A DNA stretch of 35,492 nt, from NCBI GenBank assembly GCA_027625095.1, contig JAQBXN010000094.1, forward strand, positions 1 through 35,492. The letters run 5' to 3'. This document shows positions 24,392 through 33,332 of the stretch, in pieces. The position numbers and the translations under genes are program-made. The DNA is from Planctomycetota bacterium. Its GTDB lineage: Bacteria > Planctomycetota > PUPC01 > JACPCR01. The notes under the pieces are model-generated. The model had not been told where the DNA came from, ran no database searches, and saw only the letters and a list, made by a program, of their open reading frames with translations. Position 1 is the stretch's first letter, and each line of letters opens with the position of its first letter.

Positions 24392-25504
24392 ATGAATGGT
24401 TCGGCTCACACACATCAGAAAATCAGGGTTTCACCACCCCAGGCACCCGGGAAAAATTCACCAGGAGGAGGTTTTGATCCACGGATGCCCTTACCTGAAC
24501 TGGAGCTCGGAATGGCCTTGATCGAGGAAGGTATCATTTCCACTGAGGAAATTCGGCGGAACTTGCCCAAAGCACTCGGAAATCCGGGGTTTTTGAAGCT
24601 GCTTCTTTACTGTCCCATGGTTTCAGAGTCGGAACTAGCCGCACTGCTTTCGGTGAGACACCAGGTGCCGTTGCTCAACTTGGACGCGATGGAGATCCCG
24701 CAGGGCGTGATTGCCAGCCTCAGTGCCAGACTGGCTTACGAACTTGAATGTCTGCCGCTCGCTCTGATTGGTGACATTCTTTGCGTGGGAGTGGCGGATA
24801 TCCGGAATCGATCTCTCATCGCCCGCCTCCGTGCTGAACTCGGTGGACGCCGGGTAAAAGTGTTCCCGTGCGAACCAGCACAACTCAGGAAATTCATTGT
24901 CAGGCATTATGTTGTGCCGTCGCCTGTACAACCAGACCAGAAGCGGGCTCTGGAAGCAAATCAAGTAGTCGCTCGGGCGCATGGTCTGGACCTCGCCCCG
25001 CCAAAGAAATTGGATTCATTTGAACCTACGATTGAAGTGGGCCGTGATGCCATGCAGGCCGCGGCAGCCAGGGATGAAGCAGCCGGTTCCATGGCGGCGC
25101 TCGAGCCCAAGACATCTCTAGTCGACCAGCAAAACAAGACCAAGGATCAGAATGAATCCAGGGGATTCCGGATTCCGGACGGATTCTCACCCGATCTGGA
25201 TACTGCGGAAACTCCCAATATATTGAGAGATACCCAGTCTGCAGTCGACCTGTCGGAAGATGATCTGGAAGACTATCTGACTTCGATGCAGGAACTTGAG
25301 GAAGATCACTCCGGTTTCGAATATTTCAGGGCAGAGTCTGTACCTGAGGAAGATTTCTTCAATTCCGCGGCTTTCGGTGAGAGCATTGAGGCGCAGTGGG
25401 AGAAGGTGCACTTCAGCCACGCTCCCGCACGAGCAGAGCCCGTGCTGCTTGGCTTCCCGGGAGAAGACCCCTTCGCTGAAATCGAAGATGATTTTCTGTC
25501 CTGA
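24392..25504 (+). CDS. Stand-alone MshEN/GspE N-terminal domain-like protein
   Basis: A 370-residue protein without the ATPase of GspE/PilB. Residues 33-175 resemble the type II secretion/pilus ATPase N domain (PF05157): LELGMALIEEGIISTEEIRR, then LAALLSVRHQVPLLNLDAME, CLPLALIGDILCVGVADI and a closing FIVRHYVVPSP. The first stretch has the L-G-x-x-L-x-x-x-G-x-I shape of MshEN c-di-GMP sites, but with residues missing, so nucleotide binding is uncertain. The C-terminal half is acidic and low in structure (SEDDLEDYLTSMQELEEDHS, DPFAEIEDDFLS). It is divergently transcribed from two STAS genes, which suggests a shared signalling role. GAGG lies 7 nt before the ATG. Confidence 0.65.
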   Translation: MNGSAHTHQKIRVSPPQAPGKNSPGGGFDPRMPLPELELGMALIEEGIISTEEIRRNLPKALGNPGFLKLLLYCPMVSESELAALLSVRHQVPLLNLDAMEIPQGVIASLSARLAYELECLPLALIGDILCVGVADIRNRSLIARLRAELGGRRVKVFPCEPAQLRKFIVRHYVVPSPVQPDQKRALEANQVVARAHGLDLAPPKKLDSFEPTIEVGRDAMQAAAARDEAAGSMAALEPKTSLVDQQNKTKDQNESRGFRIPDGFSPDLDTAETPNILRDTQSAVDLSEDDLEDYLTSMQELEEDHSGFEYFRAESVPEEDFFNSAAFGESIEAQWEKVHFSHAPARAEPVLLGFPGEDPFAEIEDDFLS

Positions 25505-25583
25505 ATATCAGCCGAGATTCATTCAAGAGATCGCCTTACCAGTGGCGTCACAAACGCGCCTCTGAAATCGCTACTCCACCCGA

Positions 25584-26963
25584 TTAGCGCTCCAGTTCGG
25601 CGAACACCGTCAAAACCTTTCGCTCCTTCACTGGGTACCAATTGCCAATCCTCCTTACCAGTCTGGCCACGACCTCCGGATGCTGTTCTGCCAGGTTTTT
25701 CGATTCGTGCGGATCCGCGAGCAGATCAAAGAGTTGGGGCCGTTTCTCAGAGCGAGGATGTGTGCTCTTGTATCGATTTACTTCGCCGTCATAAGTAAGG
25801 AGGAGCTTCCAGTTGCCTTCGATGCACCAGCGGAAAAGCAGGGAAGCTTCTGGTTTCTCGATGTCGGCAATATCATGGGCGAAGCTCTCACCAAAGATGG
25901 CTTCACGCTCGATCTTGTTTTCATTCGTGAGATTCGGCAGAAGATTCAGTCCTGGAAGATTTTGCTGTGGGGTACGCGCACCGGCCGCGGCCAGCATGGT
26001 TGGTGCGAGGTCGATACTGCTGACGAGCTCATCACGGACCGATGGTCTCAATTTACCCGGCTGCGAAAACAGGATGGGTGTGCGTATGCCGCCTTCGTAG
26101 GGGGTCTGCTTCGAACGCGGCGCATATCCGCCGCCTTTAGGATTCTGAATCCAACCATTGTCGCTGACGTAGATGATGAGCGTGTTTTCCCGTATGCCTT
26201 TCTTGTCGATGTAGCCGACAAGCTGTCCGCAGGTCTCATCGAACCATTCACACATGGCGTAATACTTCGCGATGGAATCAGGGCGTCCTTCGCTCTGATA
26301 CTTTTCCAGTATTCGCCCGGGTGGGTTGTGTGGTGTATGCGGCAGGAAGGGCGCGTACCAGATGAAAAACGGTTTCTTCTCTTTCAGCGCCATATCCACA
26401 AATTCTTCGATCGGCTTCATACCTGTCCTTCCGATCGTCAATCCATCATCACCATGCCGGCCGCCGGGCTGCGGATAGCCGCGGGTCATACCGTGAGTGA
26501 ATCCGCCGTTTTTGTAGCTGCCTTCCCACCATTTCCCACTCTGGTGGCTCAAGTAGCCCTGTTCGCCCAGCAGCTTCGGCAGCGATTCAAACTTGTTCAC
26601 GAACGAAATCAGCCCAGCCTTCCGATCCTTGTAAACCTTTGAGATTCCCTCTGCATACTTGGGTGAAGGGTCATTGCCGGTCACCCCATGCGTGCTGGCA
26701 TAGTGCCCGGTTACCAGCGTCATTAACGATGGCCTGCAGAGTGCCGTTGGCACATATCCGCGCTTGAACACCACACTCTCGGCAGCGAGCTTATCGAGGT
26801 TGGGGGTATTGATGTCCGGATGGCCCATGAACCCGTAATCGGCCCACGACTGGTCGTCGGAGATGATCAGAACGATGTTGGGTTTAGCGGTCTGTTCAGC
26901 CTGGCTGGAAAAGACCGGAAAGAGGCACAGGAAAACGGCAGTGACTACTGAGAGTTTTTTCAT
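25584..26963 (-). CDS. Secreted sulfatase
   Basis: A 459-residue exported sulfatase. The start at 26963 gives a clean signal peptide (MKKLSVVTAVFLCLFPVFSS, QAEQ following); the frame extends 30 residues further up without reason. Alkaline-phosphatase-fold marks are KPNIVLIISDDQSWADYGF with metal Asp residues, LCRPSLMTLVTGHYASTHGV with the formylglycine Cys, FFIWYAPFLPHTPH, and IYVSDNGW with the second Asp/Asn pair. The maturation site reads C-R-P-S-L, where the classic motif is C-x-P-x-R. This Leu form recurs in a PVC subfamily and may still be converted. The substrate is probably a sulfated polysaccharide unit. It is divergent from an SGNH hydrolase gene. Confidence 0.92.
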   Translation of the reverse strand: MKKLSVVTAVFLCLFPVFSSQAEQTAKPNIVLIISDDQSWADYGFMGHPDINTPNLDKLAAESVVFKRGYVPTALCRPSLMTLVTGHYASTHGVTGNDPSPKYAEGISKVYKDRKAGLISFVNKFESLPKLLGEQGYLSHQSGKWWEGSYKNGGFTHGMTRGYPQPGGRHGDDGLTIGRTGMKPIEEFVDMALKEKKPFFIWYAPFLPHTPHNPPGRILEKYQSEGRPDSIAKYYAMCEWFDETCGQLVGYIDKKGIRENTLIIYVSDNGWIQNPKGGGYAPRSKQTPYEGGIRTPILFSQPGKLRPSVRDELVSSIDLAPTMLAAAGARTPQQNLPGLNLLPNLTNENKIEREAIFGESFAHDIADIEKPEASLLFRWCIEGNWKLLLTYDGEVNRYKSTHPRSEKRPQLFDLLADPHESKNLAEQHPEVVARLVRRIGNWYPVKERKVLTVFAELER

Positions 26964-27121
26964 GAATGCAACGGAAATGCGGCCCGCTGGAATGAACGAT
27001 GACGAATAATAAGCAGGACTATATGTCTGGCCAGCAACAGGGATCGCTTGCACTTTCCCAGCACAGCATGCAACCTGATCGCATTAATCGGAAAGTAAAC
27101 CACACCATACTGGAGCAACTA
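26964..27121. promoter_or_regulatory. Divergent intergenic region between sulfatase and SGNH hydrolase
   Basis: The 158 nt between the two chosen start codons must hold both promoters. I see no consensus box I would defend. CTGGAGCAACTA before the plus-strand ATG offers a weak GGAG ribosome site; none is visible for the sulfatase. Confidence 0.3.
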
Positions 27122-28414
27122 ATGGGTTTTCAGATTTCAAGAAATGCACTGAACGTTAAGGCGGGTATCGCCGCCGGACTTTTCGCCGTTTGTTTCAACA
27201 CGTTTGCAGAGCAGAGCCTGGTAATCAAGAAGGGAGATCTTGTCGCGGTTGTTGGAGACTCGATTACCGAGCAGAAGCTCTACAGCAAATACATCGAGAT
27301 GTATCTGACCGTATGTGTTCCGCAGCTTGAGGCCACCGCCATCCAATTGGGATGGAGCGGCGAGCGAGCCCCGGGCTTTGCAGCACGCATGGAAAACGAT
27401 CTCGTCCCATTCAAGCCAAACGTGGTGACCACATGTTACGGCATGAATGACGGTGGCTATCGGAAATGGGATGAGCAGATTGGAGTGCCTTACAAGGCAG
27501 CTATGACGCAAATCGTTGATCTTATGATTAAGGAGGGCGCCATTGTGATCGTCGGCGCGCCGGGCGCTGTGGATAACGTTTCCTTCAGACATTCAAAGGA
27601 ACAGGCCACCGTATACAACGACAATCTCGCCCATCTGCGCGATATCTCGAAAGCCCTCGCAGAGGCCAGCAAAATGCCGTTCGCAAATGTGCATGACGCG
27701 ATGGTGTCCGCTATGGACAAGGCCCAGGCCGAACTGGGCGAACAGTATCACGTCTGCGGAGGTGATGGGGTTCATCCTTCACCCAATGGACAATTGGTCA
27801 TGGCTTACGCGTTCCTCAAGGCGATGGGGCTGGATGGCCATATCGGTACCATCACTGTCGACCTCAAGGCTGCAGCGACCGCCACGGAAGGTCACAAAGT
27901 GATCTCTTCGAAAGATGGGAAGGTCGACCTGGAAAGCACTCGTTATCCGTTCTGCTTCTTTGGAGACGACAAATCGCCGAACTCCACCCAGAGCATCCTG
28001 CCCTACCTGCCGTTTAATCAGGACTTAAATCGGCTGATGCTGAAAGTGTCGAACGCCGGCGCCGCCAAGTACAAAGTGACGTGGGGGGCGGCTTCCCGGG
28101 AATTCACTTCTGCACAGCTCACTGCGGGAATCAATCTGGCGGCAGAATTTATGGACAATCCATTCGTCGCACCATTCAGGAATGTTGAAGGCGGCGTTGC
28201 ACAAAAACAGAACTTTGAGACGACGATGATCAAAGGCGTGCTGACAAACTTCCGACACGTCAAGAACATGTTCAAAGATGACAAGGTTATTGACGAGTCC
28301 ATCGAAAACATACGTCTTCGCATGGAAGAAAAGCGGCAGGAGCTTGCAAAGGCCGCCCGTACAGCATTCAAGCCCGTCGAGCATACGATCACGATTGCCG
28401 CCATGGCCGATTAG
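27122..28414 (+). CDS. Secreted SGNH/GDSL hydrolase
   Basis: A 430-residue exported esterase-like protein. The Met at 27122 starts a signal peptide (MGFQISRNALNVKAGIAAGL, then FAVCFNTFAEQS); a longer frame from 26999 would bury it. SGNH blocks are LVAVVGDSITEQKLYSKYIE (nucleophile Ser), the Gly in LGWSGERAPGF, CYGMNDGGY (Asn), and GDGVHPSPNGQLVMAYAFL with the Asp-x-x-His pair (here DGVH). The C-terminal ~180 residues include a beta domain (LMLKVSNAGAAKYKVTWG) and a helical tail. Relatives in PVC bacteria are thought to deacetylate polysaccharides, which fits the divergent sulfatase. The DISARM-like gene follows 65 nt downstream but belongs to another functional group. Confidence 0.88.
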   Translation: MGFQISRNALNVKAGIAAGLFAVCFNTFAEQSLVIKKGDLVAVVGDSITEQKLYSKYIEMYLTVCVPQLEATAIQLGWSGERAPGFAARMENDLVPFKPNVVTTCYGMNDGGYRKWDEQIGVPYKAAMTQIVDLMIKEGAIVIVGAPGAVDNVSFRHSKEQATVYNDNLAHLRDISKALAEASKMPFANVHDAMVSAMDKAQAELGEQYHVCGGDGVHPSPNGQLVMAYAFLKAMGLDGHIGTITVDLKAAATATEGHKVISSKDGKVDLESTRYPFCFFGDDKSPNSTQSILPYLPFNQDLNRLMLKVSNAGAAKYKVTWGAASREFTSAQLTAGINLAAEFMDNPFVAPFRNVEGGVAQKQNFETTMIKGVLTNFRHVKNMFKDDKVIDESIENIRLRMEEKRQELAKAARTAFKPVEHTITIAAMAD

Positions 28415-28479
28415 AAGGCGGACAATGTTAATTTTGAGCATTCATATTCTCTTCGTGGACACCGCGGCAACCCTCTCGA

Positions 28480-31400
28480 ATGTCCTCCAACAGCACCTCT
28501 CCCTCTCCTGGCGATATTGTCCGTGTTCGGACGCGTACGTTTCTCGTTGAGAATGTCGAGAAGAGTCCTGACGGACACCTCATCAGTGCGGCCTGTCTCG
28601 ATGACGACGCGCAAGGGCAGCCTCTTCAGGCTCTCTGGGAGATCGAGCCGGATGCCGAAGTCATCGGCGCGGATGCCTGGAAGCGGATCGGCGAGAAGGG
28701 CTTCGATCCGACGCGGCAGTTTGCGGCCTATATTCACACGCTGCGGTGGAACTGTGTCACCGCGACCAATCCTCGATTGTTCCAGGCCCCGTTCAGAGCT
28801 GGTATCCATATCGATGCCTACCAGATGGAGCCCCTCGCTAAAGCACTGTTGCTGCCGCGGGTCAATATGTTCATTGCAGACGATGTTGGACTCGGCAAGA
28901 CCATCGAGGCGGGCCTCATCGCCAATGAGCTGCTCCTCCGGCGACGAGTCAAGGATATCGTCGTTGCGTGCCCGCCTTCCATGCTTGCCCAGTGGAAGGA
29001 TGAGCTCGAGTCTCGTTTCGGGCTCACGTTTGAAATCCTCGACCGCGCCTACATCGAACGCATCCGCCGAGAACGCGGATATGGCGTCAATCCCTGGACA
29101 ACTTTCCCGCGGTTCCTGATCTCCCATCGCCTGCTTATCGATGAGGCATACGCCGCGCCGCTTCGAGACTGGCTCGACAACATCCGGCCCGGCTCACTGC
29201 TGATCCTTGATGAAGCTCACCACGCCGCGCCGTCGAGTGGTTCAAAGTATGCCATTGATTCCCGTATCACACGCGCCATTCGTGACCTTGCTCCACGGTT
29301 TGAACATCGCCTGTTCCTGTCCGCCACGCCGCACAACGGCCATTCCAACAGCTTCAGCGCGCTGCTTGAGATTCTCGACTCCCAGCGGTTCGCCCGCGGG
29401 GTAAAGGTTCTCAAAAGCCACCTCGACCAGGTCATGGTTCGCCGCCTCAAGGAAGACATCCGTAAGGTTCAGGGCGGCTTCCCGAAACGAAATGTCGATC
29501 AGATAGATATTGACGGCCTGCCCGAAGACACCCCGGAAATCGCACTCTCCAGACTCCTCGACCAATACCGTAACGTTCGCCAGCTTCGCGTGGAGGAACT
29601 GAGTAAACGTAAACAGGCCGAAGCTGCGCTCCTCATCTCGGGCCTGCAGCAGCGTCTGCTTTCCTCAGTCGAAGCCTTTGCCAAGACTCTTCGACGCCAC
29701 CGTAAGACCATGGAACGTCTCTGGTCGGAGGAGAAAACGACGACATCGGATTCGTCCACCTCAAAGCTTCATCACTCCAAAGGTCCATCATCGAAGCAGC
29801 TCTCCCTCCTCGCTGGCAGTCCTGACCGTGAGGACGATCTCTCACTGCTCTCAGAAGAGGAACAGGAAGAAATCATCGAGGCCCAGGTCGATGCCTCTAC
29901 AGAATCTACCGCAGGCGATTCCGACCGGGCCGACATCGATACAGAGAAAGACCTTCTCGACCGTATGGAGGACATTGCCGAAAACGCTCGCGGCGTACCC
30001 GATGCGCGCGTCCGCTACCTGGTGAACTGGATTCGAGAGCACCTCTGCTCAGGTGTCAGTCTCCCGGGCGAAAAGGCCAGGGTCGCCGATGCCGAATGGA
30101 AGGACGAACGCCTTCTCATCTTTACCGAATATGAGGACACCAAACGCTATCTGGTCAACATCCTCCGCGCGGCAGTGGCCGGCACTCAGCTCGCAGAGCA
30201 CCGCATCGAAATCTTCCACGGCCCCACGCCTCCGCCCAAACGAGAGCTCATCAAACAGGCTTTCAATGCCCCGCCTGACAAACACCCGTTACGCATCCTG
30301 GTCGCCACCGATGCCGCCCGAGAGGGACTCAACCTCCAGGCCCATTGCCGGCATCTGTTTCATTTCGATGTCCCCTGGAATCCCAGCCGTCTTGAACAGC
30401 GTAATGGCCGCATCGACCGCAAGCTCCAGCCCGCGGAGGAGGTCTTCTGTCATTACTTTGTCTACGCACAGAGGCCGGAGGATCGCGTGCTCCAGGCCAT
30501 CGTACGCAAGACCCAGACGATTCGTGAGGAACTCGGCAGCCTTTCCGAGGTCGTTGAATCCCGCCTTACGGACACCCTCAAGGCCGGCATACGACACGAC
30601 CAGGCAGATCGGATTATCAGCCAGATTGAGGCAACCAATTTGGACGCAGAAGCAAGGGCAACTACCGAGGAAGAGCTTGAAACTGTCCGTCTTCGCCAGG
30701 ACCAGCTCAAGGAGAACATTGCCCAGCTCGGTCGCCGAGTTGAAGACGCCCGTAAATGGATCGGACTCGATACAGAATCGCTCCAGGATGCCATCTCATG
30801 TTCCCTGGAAATGCTTGGAGCTGAGCCTCTGCAGGCGGATGAAGAATCCAATGGCCATACCCGCTACATCTTCCCGGACATCGAATCCAGGCAGGGCAGC
30901 GACCCTACCTGGGCCAATACCATCGATACACTCCGCGAGCCACCCAAAGAAGGAGAGAGCGGTTTTCAGTGGCGCAAAGATGCTCCCGTCCGCCCCGTGG
31001 TATTCAAACCCCCGAAAGGTGTCGATGACAGTGTTGTCCAGCTCCATCTTCAGCACCGCGTAGTTCAACGCCTTCTCTCCTGCTTCCTTTCTCAGGGCTT
31101 CGTAGATCGCGACCTGTCACGAGCCTGTATCGCCCAAAGTAGGGACAACATCCCCCGAGTGGTCCTGCTTGGTCGTCTGTCGCTTTACGGCCCCGGTGCC
31201 AGCCGACTGCACGAGGAGATCATCCCCGTCACTGCCCGCTGGTCAGACTCTGCAGCCCGGAACAGCCCGCTTACACCCTACGCGAGAGAAGCAGAAGCCA
31301 GGACACTGGAAATGCTCGAAGAGGGCCTCAAAGAGGTTGCTCACGGTGGGGCGGAGGCTCCCATCCAAAACATTTCCCAGCCATCTCAGTCCCTGCTCCT

Positions 31401-31773
31401 GAATTCAATCGCCACGGATATTAAACAATTGCTGCCCCACCTGCAGAAACGCGGTGAAGATGCCCGTGCCGAGTCCGAATCTGCCCTCGTCGAACGGGGA
31501 CGGAAAGAAGCGGATGAAATGATCCGGATACTCAACGAACAGAAAAAGCGCATCCTGGGCCAGCTCAGTATGACCGCCGAAAGGCAGCTCCTCCTCTTCG
31601 ACAACCAGCAGGAAAAGAAGCAGTACGAATCCAATCGCAAATACTGGGAACGCTGGATCGAAAACGTGGACGGCGATCTCGAACGCGAACCCGCCCGCAT
31701 CCTCGATTTTTACCAGGTCACCTCCCACCGCATGGAAACCATCGGCATCGTTTATCTCTACCCATCAGCTTGA
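28480..31773 (+). CDS. drmD: DISARM SNF2-like helicase DrmD
   Basis: A 1097-residue superfamily 2 helicase of the SNF2/RapA type. It has FIADDVGLGKTIEAGLIANE (Walker A, 132-150), LLILDEAHHAAPSSG (DEAH 244-247), FLSATPHNGHSNSFSALLEI (motif III, ~279-298), IFTEYEDTKRYL and NPSRLEQRNGRIDR (motif VI, ~633-647). The DEAHH and SATPHNGHSNSF forms and the length fit the DrmD component of class 1 DISARM anti-phage systems. It should translocate on double-stranded DNA. A low-complexity segment (~425-495) contains an HSKGPSSKQ patch that looks repeat-derived. It is followed by an AlbA_2 gene and a drmMI-like methylase, which supports the call. There is no ribosome site. Confidence 0.88.
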   Translation: MSSNSTSPSPGDIVRVRTRTFLVENVEKSPDGHLISAACLDDDAQGQPLQALWEIEPDAEVIGADAWKRIGEKGFDPTRQFAAYIHTLRWNCVTATNPRLFQAPFRAGIHIDAYQMEPLAKALLLPRVNMFIADDVGLGKTIEAGLIANELLLRRRVKDIVVACPPSMLAQWKDELESRFGLTFEILDRAYIERIRRERGYGVNPWTTFPRFLISHRLLIDEAYAAPLRDWLDNIRPGSLLILDEAHHAAPSSGSKYAIDSRITRAIRDLAPRFEHRLFLSATPHNGHSNSFSALLEILDSQRFARGVKVLKSHLDQVMVRRLKEDIRKVQGGFPKRNVDQIDIDGLPEDTPEIALSRLLDQYRNVRQLRVEELSKRKQAEAALLISGLQQRLLSSVEAFAKTLRRHRKTMERLWSEEKTTTSDSSTSKLHHSKGPSSKQLSLLAGSPDREDDLSLLSEEEQEEIIEAQVDASTESTAGDSDRADIDTEKDLLDRMEDIAENARGVPDARVRYLVNWIREHLCSGVSLPGEKARVADAEWKDERLLIFTEYEDTKRYLVNILRAAVAGTQLAEHRIEIFHGPTPPPKRELIKQAFNAPPDKHPLRILVATDAAREGLNLQAHCRHLFHFDVPWNPSRLEQRNGRIDRKLQPAEEVFCHYFVYAQRPEDRVLQAIVRKTQTIREELGSLSEVVESRLTDTLKAGIRHDQADRIISQIEATNLDAEARATTEEELETVRLRQDQLKENIAQLGRRVEDARKWIGLDTESLQDAISCSLEMLGAEPLQADEESNGHTRYIFPDIESRQGSDPTWANTIDTLREPPKEGESGFQWRKDAPVRPVVFKPPKGVDDSVVQLHLQHRVVQRLLSCFLSQGFVDRDLSRACIAQSRDNIPRVVLLGRLSLYGPGASRLHEEIIPVTARWSDSAARNSPLTPYAREAEARTLEMLEEGLKEVAHGGAEAPIQNISQPSQSLLLNSIATDIKQLLPHLQKRGEDARAESESALVERGRKEADEMIRILNEQKKRILGQLSMTAERQLLLFDNQQEKKQYESNRKYWERWIENVDGDLEREPARILDFYQVTSHRMETIGIVYLYPSA

Positions 31774-31785
31774 ATCTCTGAACTC

Positions 31786-31892
31786 TCTTCCTTACCTAAC
31801 CTCTGACACCTGACACCTGACCACCCAAACTCCCATACTCCAACACTCCACAACTCCACTGCTCCCACACTCCCACACTCCATCTTCCACTC
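31786..31892. repeat. CCACACTC/CTCCAACA short tandem repeats before the AlbA_2 gene
   Basis: From 31786 to the ATG at 31893 the spacer is made of degenerate 7-8-nt units (CTGACACC, CTCCAACA, CCACACTC twice, CTCCATC). The plus strand has almost no G. There is no ribosome site. The same CCACACTC unit is inserted inside the methylase gene at 35222-35271. Confidence 0.7.
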
Positions 31893-33332
31893 ATGGATTT
31901 CCATTCCCTCTCCCAGCTTGTTGCCGCCGGTGAATCTGACACCGTCGAGTTCAAGAAATCTACCGGACAGCTCACCCGGTCGGGCGAGACCCTCTGCGGT
32001 TTCCTGAATGGAAGAGGCGGAAGAGTTGTCATCGGCGTATCCCCATCCGGAGAGATTCCCGGTCAGCAGGTTTCGGATAAGACTCTTCAGGACGTCGCCG
32101 CGATGCTGCAAAGGTTTGAACCACCCGCGCCGGTTTCCATCCACCGAATCGCCATGGCTGATTCTGAACGTGAGGTCATCGTGCTCGACGCCACGGGAAT
32201 GGATGAGGCTAAGCCTTTCACGTTCAACGGACGCCCCTATCAGCGAGTCGAGACGACCACCTCTGTCATGCCGCAGAAGGTGTATGAAGATCTCCTGCTC
32301 CATCGCGTACACGTTCAGAAGCGGTGGGAGACCTCGACGGCGAATATCCAACTCGAGGATCTCGACCTGGAAGAGATTCTCCGAACCGTCCGTCTTGGTA
32401 TTCAGGCCGGCCGACTCCCTGAATCCACCAGCACCGATCCCGAGGACATCCTGACCCGTCTGAAACTGAAGAGGGACGGTCACCTGCTGAATGCAGCCAT
32501 GGTCCTCTTCGGCAAGGAGTTCATGCCGGACTATCCCCAGTGCATCCTCCGGCTCGCCCGATTCAAAGGCATCACCAAGAACGAGTTCCTTGATAACCGG
32601 CAGGAGTTCGGCAACGCCTTCCAACTCCTGGAAGAAGCCCGCCTCTTTCTCCAGCGACATCTCCCCGTTGCCGGACGCATCATCCCCGGCGTCCTCGAGC
32701 GCAAGGATGAACCTCTCTTTCCATACGCGGCCCTGCGCGAGGCACTGGTCAATGCCTTCTGCCATCGTGATTATTCCATTCAGGGCGGCTCCATCAGCCT
32801 GGCCATTTATGACGACCGTCTCGAGCTCTGGAGCACTGGAATCCTCCCACTCGGAATCGCCGTCGAAGACCTGAAACGCGATCACACCTCCGTCCTGCGC
32901 AATCCCCTCATCGCCGGCACTTTCTACCGACGCGGCCTGGTCGAAAACTGGGGACGCGGCACACAGAACATCGTCGAACTATGCGTCAAAGCCGGCCACC
33001 CCGAACCCGAATTCCTCGAACAGGCCGGCGCCGTAGGCATCCGATTCCTCCCCAGCGGCTACATCGCCCCTTACCGTGTGACGCAAGACCTGTCTGAAAC
33101 CCATCGACAGATTCTGCATTTCCTTTCAAGTGGAAAGGCTTCGTTGAGCAAGATTCATGAACATTTCGCTGATGATATTGAATTGAGACAACTGCGTGTC
33201 GAAGTCTACAAGTTGAGGGACTTTGGCTTAATTGATTTCGAGGGCAAAGGCAGAGGAACACAATGGTTCCTTCTTCACGGGAAGGATAATTGGACAGAAT
33301 TGGACAGAATTGGACAGGATTGGACAGACTGA
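31893..33332 (+). CDS. AlbA_2 / GHKL ATP-binding protein with winged helix
   Basis: A 479-residue protein. Residues 10-130 are an AlbA_2 (PF04326) domain: AGESDTVEFKKSTGQ, GFLNGRGGRVVIGVSPSG. Residues 275-385 are a GHKL-type ATPase part (HATPase_c_4): YAALREALVNAFCHRDYSIQ, GGSISLAIYDDRLELWSTG and VENWGRGTQNIVELC. A winged helix (~400-465, QILHFLSSGKASLSKIHEHF) precedes the tail. Such proteins bind nucleic acid and occur inside class 1 DISARM and other defence islands as accessory or regulatory genes. The last 14 residues (NWTELDRIGQDWTD) are encoded by four tandem TTGGACAGAA-like 10/11-mers; the same unit recurs in the following spacer. There is no ribosome site; pyrimidine-rich repeats precede the ATG. 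Confidence 0.85.
   Translation: MDFHSLSQLVAAGESDTVEFKKSTGQLTRSGETLCGFLNGRGGRVVIGVSPSGEIPGQQVSDKTLQDVAAMLQRFEPPAPVSIHRIAMADSEREVIVLDATGMDEAKPFTFNGRPYQRVETTTSVMPQKVYEDLLLHRVHVQKRWETSTANIQLEDLDLEEILRTVRLGIQAGRLPESTSTDPEDILTRLKLKRDGHLLNAAMVLFGKEFMPDYPQCILRLARFKGITKNEFLDNRQEFGNAFQLLEEARLFLQRHLPVAGRIIPGVLERKDEPLFPYAALREALVNAFCHRDYSIQGGSISLAIYDDRLELWSTGILPLGIAVEDLKRDHTSVLRNPLIAGTFYRRGLVENWGRGTQNIVELCVKAGHPEPEFLEQAGAVGIRFLPSGYIAPYRVTQDLSETHRQILHFLSSGKASLSKIHEHFADDIELRQLRVEVYKLRDFGLIDFEGKGRGTQWFLLHGKDNWTELDRIGQDWTD

Noticed and set aside
28411..29127. A minus-strand frame of 238 codons opposite the 5' end of drmD.
   Set aside because: It lies entirely over conserved helicase motifs on the other strand and has no domain of its own.
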